Shown piece by piece: positions 27,970 to 34,018 of a stretch of DNA of 34,018 nt. Within the stretch, counting starts at the first letter, position 1; each line of letters opens with the position of its first letter. Below the pieces are notes generated by a model, which was not told where the DNA came from, searched no databases, and saw only the letters and a program-made list of their open reading frames with translations. The position numbers and the translations under genes were made by a program. Source of the stretch: Amanita rubescens (taxonomy: Eukaryota; Basidiomycota; Agaricomycetes; Agaricales; Amanitaceae); NCBI GenBank assembly GCA_015039365.1, contig WION01000559.1, positions 1-34,018 of the forward strand. Reading direction: 5' to 3'.

Positions 27970-30765
27970 AGATAGCAGTAGTGATACTCATTATCTTTTG
28001 TCATCATCTGGTAGTAGTAAGTAACAAATATTAACTAATTTTGGGACTCAGACATCTGTGCACATCAGGTGGGACAACAATTCATTGATACTTGGCTTGC
28101 TAAGGTCATATTTACTGACCATCTCTACAACAGTGTGTTCCAGAGAGGTTGTAAAATTTTTTGATCATGATGCTGTGTATGGTCTCATACTACATGCTAA
28201 AGCAATGCTCATGACAGTCTTCCAATCCTAGGCTGTAAAATGATACCCAGCCTGACCTCTGAATAAGGTGTCACCTAACTAAGTCATGAGGTGCAAATCA
28301 GAATATGGGATGATTGCACATGCATATGTTGAGTGCAAGGGTGCTGTCTCATTCTATGTCTAATGTAGTGTATATGTGAAGAGGCAGTGAGAATGAATGA
28401 GAAAGATCTAGGTTGAATGTAGAATAATGAAGGGACAGAAATGGAAACTATCTGGTGGAAGTAATGAAGCACAAGGAGATCAGGTAAGTTGGAGCAAGTT
28501 GTAAGGAGTGTTTAGTTCTGTCATTCTGATGAACAGAGATTGTAGGAAAGGAGACTGATGAAACCATAGCATTCAGGTATCTTGGAGTATGTCTGCACAT
28601 CAGCAAACATGGCAAAAACCTGATTGTCTGATCAGTCTATTAGAGTCTTAATGCAATTTGTCTGAATGTCTGACTATCTGACAGGCACTATTGCACTAAA
28701 TATCTGATTGTCTGACCATCTGGGGCCAGATATTGATTTCAATTGATTTCAGTCATAAGTCATCATCAGACAATGGTTTTACAATTACAAATGTGCTCAA
28801 GATTAACATTGCAATTGTTGTTTAGTTTACACAAGTTGATAAGATGCCATAAGTTGATAAGTTTACAATTACTACCTAAGCTTGATGGCAGATAAGTTGA
28901 TAAGTCCACAAGTTTTTTTGCAGGGTTGCTGATGCAGGAGCTAGGGGGACTAGGGGGACTTCAGCAGTTGATTGCTTGAATTGCTCTGAAGGGGAATAGC
29001 TAACATGCTTTTGTATGTGAGTTCCTCACCTACTGGGGGGAGCTCACCAAATCCTACTGACTATTGCATTCTGTCCTGAAACTTGGATCATTTATGTTAG
29101 CCCTCTCAGGCTGGCCTCATTCCTTGGCCAGAAGTTAGGTTGCACTGTTGCACACAAACAACCAAGTTATAAAATTATAACCCATTAATAACAATAAATC
29201 ATCAATACTCTATTATTATACTCTATAAAAGATAACTTTGCATCCTTGAGATACACATTTGGTGCCTAGCAAAATAACTGTCCCTATAGTGCAACAGGTG
29301 TCCACCCCATTGTTATTCTAGAAAAACCTGCTTGGCATGTTGTCAGGGAAACACCATGATATACCCCAGACTTTCCCTGCATGTTTTGCAGTAATGTTGG
29401 CTCTGCCATATGGAAACAGTGTTGGAAAAGCATAGATTACTATTCCATGACCAACTTGAATGTTCATTAATGGTGGTGTTCCTCAACTCAGGCAATGTAC
29501 ATAGGCTACCTCTTGCACTGATAGAGCCCTGCCACAGCATGGTTGTGGAACAGTAAGGAGGATCCAGGTGTGACTCCAGTGTTTTTCTTCTCCTTTCTCT
29601 AGTGGCAAAGGTGGCAGGGTTCTGATGGGAGGAAGCTTAAGCCTCCTAGGTGTTTGCAACAATAGGTTACCATATGACAGTGTCACAACAAAATATACAG
29701 AGGCATAGTACCAGCTGTAGTGTGGGTGGACAACTGTACTTTTCAATGCCTGTTTTGTGATCTGGTAATAAGTTATTCAGAAGCAAGGAGCACAGTCATA
29801 GAATTTGTGACATAGTCTATGGTTGGGTAGGAGGGCTTAGTTGGGTCCTAGATGTTTATCACATCACATTTGTGATGCTAGACCTTTATTGAACAGGAGG
29901 AAATGGGATTTTTATCAAAATCAATCAGAATTCACCTTGGCTCTGTACATTCAATTGTGTAATTCTTTGGCCTTGCACAGCCTGTTGATATGTAGATGTA
30001 TGTATCACCAGCCATTGTATCTACACAGTGTCAGATTTGACAACAGTAATGTATGTAGAATGTGAAGTTGTCAGATGCCCATTAATAGTACTGCAATACA
30101 AAGCCAACAGATAAATATATGTACATATACATGTATTGAATGGATAGAAAGTTACCTTAGTGTATTGATTGAGATAGATGATTAGATTTTAGTGCATTGA
30201 AGTGATATGAATGTGTAGAAATAGTGTATGTGCAAAAGGGATGGTTGTCTGATCAGTTAAAGGTTGATAATGCAATGTACAGGTCAAAATTCCCAATATA
30301 GAGCAAAGTTTTCCACAGTTAGATTGAGATAGAAGGTTATTTTAGTGTATTGAAGTGGCAAGAAGGTGTAGAAACAGTGTATATGCAGAGGGGAAGGTGT
30401 TAAAGGTTGATAAAATTGTATTTTCACAGTATTGAGATAATTTTCCCAGTATTAACAGGAATTTTCCCACTATTGACACGAAAATTCCCACACAAGCTCA
30501 AAGCATTTGGGGGACCAGCTATATGTATAAAGGGGTTGCAAGCTCCCCAAGAATTGATGGCAGTTGTAAATTGCACATTTTGCCATTTTTTAAACATGTT
30601 GAATTTTGCAGATAGCAGAATTCAATTCTTTTATTTCTCAGCTCAAGGCTGCCTATACTATACTCTGAACAGATGTAAAACTATGTAAAACAGGGGCATG
30701 ACCTCCACATATTCTTGAGCTTTTTCCTGAAGTTGTGCTGAGGTGGTATTGTAAGTCCTAACTGG
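27970..30765. other. Non-coding, repeat-derived stretch
   Basis: No intact gene. AT-rich and CpG-poor. Around 28,610-28,720, repeated (T)GTCTGA words and TCTGACAGGCACTATTGCAC match the centre of the foldback element. About 100 bp is imperfectly duplicated (30152-30265 against 30322-30420, sharing GTGTAGAAA-AGTGTAT and GTTAAAGGTTGATAA). A tandem unit of about 21 bp (TTTTCCCAGTATT-like) lies at 30418-30490. Confidence 0.5.
29290..29560 (-). pseudogene. Possible Helitron-like protein remnant
   Basis: On the minus strand, apart from one in-frame stop, the frame reads RALSVQEVAYVHCLS, then NIQVGHGIVIYAFPTLFPYG. A phrase like FPTLFPYG precedes the N-terminal domain of many Helitron helicase proteins. 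The sequence after it does not obviously continue that family and ends in a stop. The assignment is weak. Confidence 0.2.
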
Positions 30766-33700
30766 TCATTGGACTGCATGAAATGTGAGTGAAGTAGAAG
30801 TTGAAGTGTGTAAACTGCAACATACCAACGGTACTATTTGCTGTGAATTCATTGTATCCCTTTCTTTGGAAATTTTATCAAGATTTTCCATGAAATGGAG
30901 GGTCATTGGGTGCTGGTGCCCTATAACTTGTTGCATATTTGTAACAGCATCAGATAACAAGGCCTGTGCTTCATGCCATTTTCCCTGATTCCTATAATTC
31001 AATGCCAATTTGGCCATGCTCAGAAGAGTGTATAGATGATCCAGTCCAAGCTTTGTTTTTCTTGTATTCATCACTTCTAAATACAGCTTTTCTGCCTCAT
31101 CCCATCTTCCTTGATGTCTGTATGTGCCTGCCAAATTGTCCATGCTCTCAAGAGTGCCTGGATGGTCTGGTCCAAGCTTGTTTTTTCTTGTATTCATCAC
31201 TTCCAAATGCAGCTTCTCTGCTTCATCCCATCTTCCTTGATAACTGTATGTGTTTGCCAAATCATTCATGTTCACAAGAGTGTCTGGATGGTCCAGTCCA
31301 AGCTTTGTTTTTCTTGTATTCATCACTTCCAAATACAGCTTCTCTGCCTCATCCCATCTTCCTTGATCAGCATATGTGGTTGCCAAATTGTTCATGCTCA
31401 TAAGAGTGTATGGATGATCCAGTCCAAGCTTTGATTTGCTCATCATATCCATCACTTCCAACTGCAGCTTCTCTGCCTCATCCCATCTTCTTTGATGACT
31501 GTATATTTTTGCCAAATTGTTCATGCTCATAAGAGTGTATGGACGGTCCAGTCCAAGCTTTGATTTGCTAATCATATCCATCACTTCCAACTGCACCTTC
31601 TCTGCCTCACCCCATCTTCCTTGATCACTATATGTAATTGCCAAATTGTTCATGCTCATAAGTGTGTCTGGGTGGTCCAGTCCAAGCTTTGTTTTTCTTG
31701 TATTCAACACTACTAACTGCAGCTTCTCTGCCTCATCCCATCTTCCTTGATGACTGTATGTGCTTGCCAAATTGTTCATGCTCACAAGAGTGTCTGGATG
31801 GTCCAGTCCAAGGTTCATTTTTCTTGTATTCATTACTTCCAACTGCAGCTTCTCTGCCTCATCCCATCTTCCTTGATGACTGTATGTGCTTGCCAATTGT
31901 TCATGCTCACAAGGGTGTCTGGATGGTCTGGTCCAAGCTTTGGTTTTGTTGTATTTATCATTTCCAACTGCAGCTTCTCCGCTTCATCCCATCTTCCTTG
32001 ATTACTGTATGTGCTTGCCAATTGTTCATGCTCACAAGAGTATTTGGATGGTACAGTCCAAGCTTTGTTTTTCTTGCATTCATCACTTCCAAATGCATTT
32101 TCTCTGCCTCATCCCATCTTCCCTGATGACTGTATGTGTTTGCCAAATCATGCATGCACACAAGAGTGTCTGGATGGTCCAGTCCAAACTTTGTCTTTCT
32201 TGTATTCATCACATCCAAATGCATTTTCTCTGCCTCATCCCATCTTCCTTGATGACTGTATATTTTTGCCAAACTGTTCATGCTCATAAGAGTGTCTGGA
32301 TGGTCCAGTCCAAGCTTTGTTTTTCTTGTATTCATCACTTCCAACTGCAGCTTCTCTGCCTCATCCCATCTTCCTTGACGACTGTAGGTGCTTGCCAAAT
32401 TGTTCACACTCACAAGAGTGTCTGGATGGTCCCGTCCAAGCTTTGTTTTTCTTGTATTCATCACTTCCAACTGCAGCTTCTCTGCTTCATCCCATCTTCC
32501 TTGACGACTGTATGTGCTTGCCAAATTGTTCATGCTCACAAGAGTGTCTGGATGGTACAATCCAAGCTTTGTCTTTCTTGTATTCATCACTTCCAAATGC
32601 ACTTTCTCTGCCTCATCCCATCTTCCCTGATGACTGTATGTGTTTGCCAAATCATGCATGCACACAAGCGTGTCTGGATGGTCCATTCCAAGCTTTGTCT
32701 TTCTTGTATTCATCACTTCCAAATGCATTTTCTCTGCCTCATCCCACCTTCCTTTATTACTGTATGTATTTGCCAATTTGTTTATGCTCCAAGAGTGTCT
32801 GGATGGTCCAGTCCAAGCTTTGTCTTTCTTGTATTCATCACATCCAAATGCATTTTCTCTGCCTCATCCCATCTTCCTTGATTACTGTATGTGTTTGCCA
32901 AATCATGCATGCACACAAGAGTGTCTGGGTGGTCCAGTCCAAGCTTTGTCTTTCTTGTATTCATCACTTCCAAATGCATTTTCTCTGCCTCATCCATTTT
33001 CCTTTATTACTGTATGTGTTTGCCAATTTGTTCATGCTCACAAGAGTGTCTGGATGGTCCAGTCCAAGCTTTGTCTTTCTTGTATTCATCACATCCAAAT
33101 GCATTTTCTCTGCCTCATCCCATCTCCCTTGATGACTGTATGTGTTTGCCAAATCATGCATACACAAGAGTGTCTGGATGGTCCAGTCCAAGCTTTGTCT
33201 TTCTTGTATTCAGCACTTCCAAACTTTGCATTTTTCTGCCTCATCCCACTCTCCTTGATGGCTGCATGTTTTTGCCAAATTGTTCATGCTCACAAGAGTC
33301 TTTAAGTGGTGGCACCCAAGCCTTGCATTTCTCTCATTCACTGTCACCCGCAACAACTTTTCACTTGCATTCCAATCACCCACACGATAAAAACAAATGA
33401 AAATCTTTCATATTCATCATCATAATAGGTGATCTCCCACTTCATTTTTAATGCATGTGAAGCATTTGACCTAACATGTGGTACAAGTATTCGACAAAAT
33501 GTATAGTTATCAACATCATAGTCAGAATCACTGAACAAGATAACATTGCTCTTGCTTTCAGATACAATCTGAAATTCCTCCCTTTGGCAGCTGCTCCTGC
33601 TCCATGAATTTACCAATTGATGCATTGAATACAGGTGATTATGGGATTTGATCAAGGAAATGATAGCAAGACTTGAATCCATCAAGAAATTGAAATTTAT

Positions 33701-34018
33701 CCCATATACCTTCTTTACTCAAGAACAAGGTCTTATGATCTAATAGTTTCACTGATAATGGAAGCCCATTCTCTGCTTCTTCATCTAAATTTCTTTCCAT
33801 ATAGTTCTCAGCAGCATTTTTGAATAATTCTTCTGGTATATTGGCATGATCCAGAAATGCAAAAATTCTCAATACAGTGATGGCACTTTGTGCTGCAGGA
33901 GCTTCTCTTTCTATGCCCTTTGCAGCAATTCTCTCAATTTCATGCATTGCAACATCCATGTTCCATATGTAGATGTTCCGTAATCTGATGCCCCTCTGAA
34001 CTTAGGACTTGACATTAA
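30766..34018 (-). pseudogene. NB-ARC/TPR (NLR-type) gene, frameshifted, runs off the right edge
   Basis: Read from the window edge leftwards: SDYGTSTYGTW (about 33985), then, after a 1-nt frame change near 33960, HEIERIAAKGIEREAPAAQS, IFAFLDHANIPEELFKNAAE and LPLSVKLLDHKTLFLS. This is the winged-helix region that follows NB-ARC in basidiomycete TPR proteins. A further frameshift near 33660 leads to SLIKSHNHLYSMHQLVNSWS. From about 33300 to 31000, roughly eighteen 42-residue TPR units follow (NTRKTKLGLDHPDTLVSMNN, then LASTYSHQGRWDEAEKL). They are broken by small indels near 33225, 33165, 32995, 32780, 32020 and 31895. The last ten or so units are in one open frame to a stop at 30766. The nucleotide-binding part itself is outside the window. 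Intact relatives act as cytosolic NTPase switches in fungal heterokaryon or nonself responses. Confidence 0.75.

Noticed and set aside
30966..33400. Many plus-strand open frames rich in Cys, Ser, Phe and His
   Set aside because: They are antisense shadows of the minus-strand TPR array.

Overview
The window looks like filamentous-fungus DNA, most likely an agaricomycete basidiomycete. The evidence is short GT-AG introns of 38-69 nt with CTRAC/TTGAC branch points, a NACHT-type NTPase relic, and NB-ARC/TPR (kinesin-light-chain-like) repeat proteins of the kind that make up fungal NLR repertoires. No rRNA, tRNA or CRISPR was seen. Most recognisable genes are broken.

Left part (1-10.3 kb, ordinary CpG content): two unrecognised intron-bearing gene fragments (about 0.8-1.65 kb); a NACHT pseudogene (2.59-4.05 kb) whose middle has been flipped by a roughly 430-bp inversion and whose P-loop is interrupted; small dispersed repeats; an RRM RNA-binding gene cut off inside its RRM (6.2-7.17 kb); and several inverted repeats, including a hairpin motif present twice with compensating base changes.

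Middle part A (10.3-14.6 kb): a minus-strand, intron-dense locus of unknown function. At least twelve introns are readable from donor, branch point and acceptor. At every one, the sequence just after the branch point is complementary to the first bases of the next exon, so the acceptor AG sits in a hairpin loop. Many donors are also in hairpins. Perfect short inverted repeats (7-9 bp arms) are far denser here than in the rest of the window. I regard this as the most interesting signal.

Middle part B (14,604-26,174): an 11.57-kb foldback-type element. It has inverted outer arms of about 0.6 kb, two huge inverted arrays of one 52-bp repeat (110 and 72 units, essentially identical), and a unique centre of about 0.9 kb. 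No transposase was seen.

Right part (26.2-34.0 kb, strongly CpG-poor): an intact 591-codon TPR-only ORF starting 20 bp from the element, then about 2.8 kb of repeat-derived non-coding DNA. Last is a frameshifted NB-ARC/TPR pseudogene on the opposite strand that runs off the right edge. The three NLR-type fragments suggest an NLR-rich, repeat-rich, partly methylated (CpG-decayed) compartment. How the hairpin locus and the foldback element relate, if at all, is not shown by the sequence.
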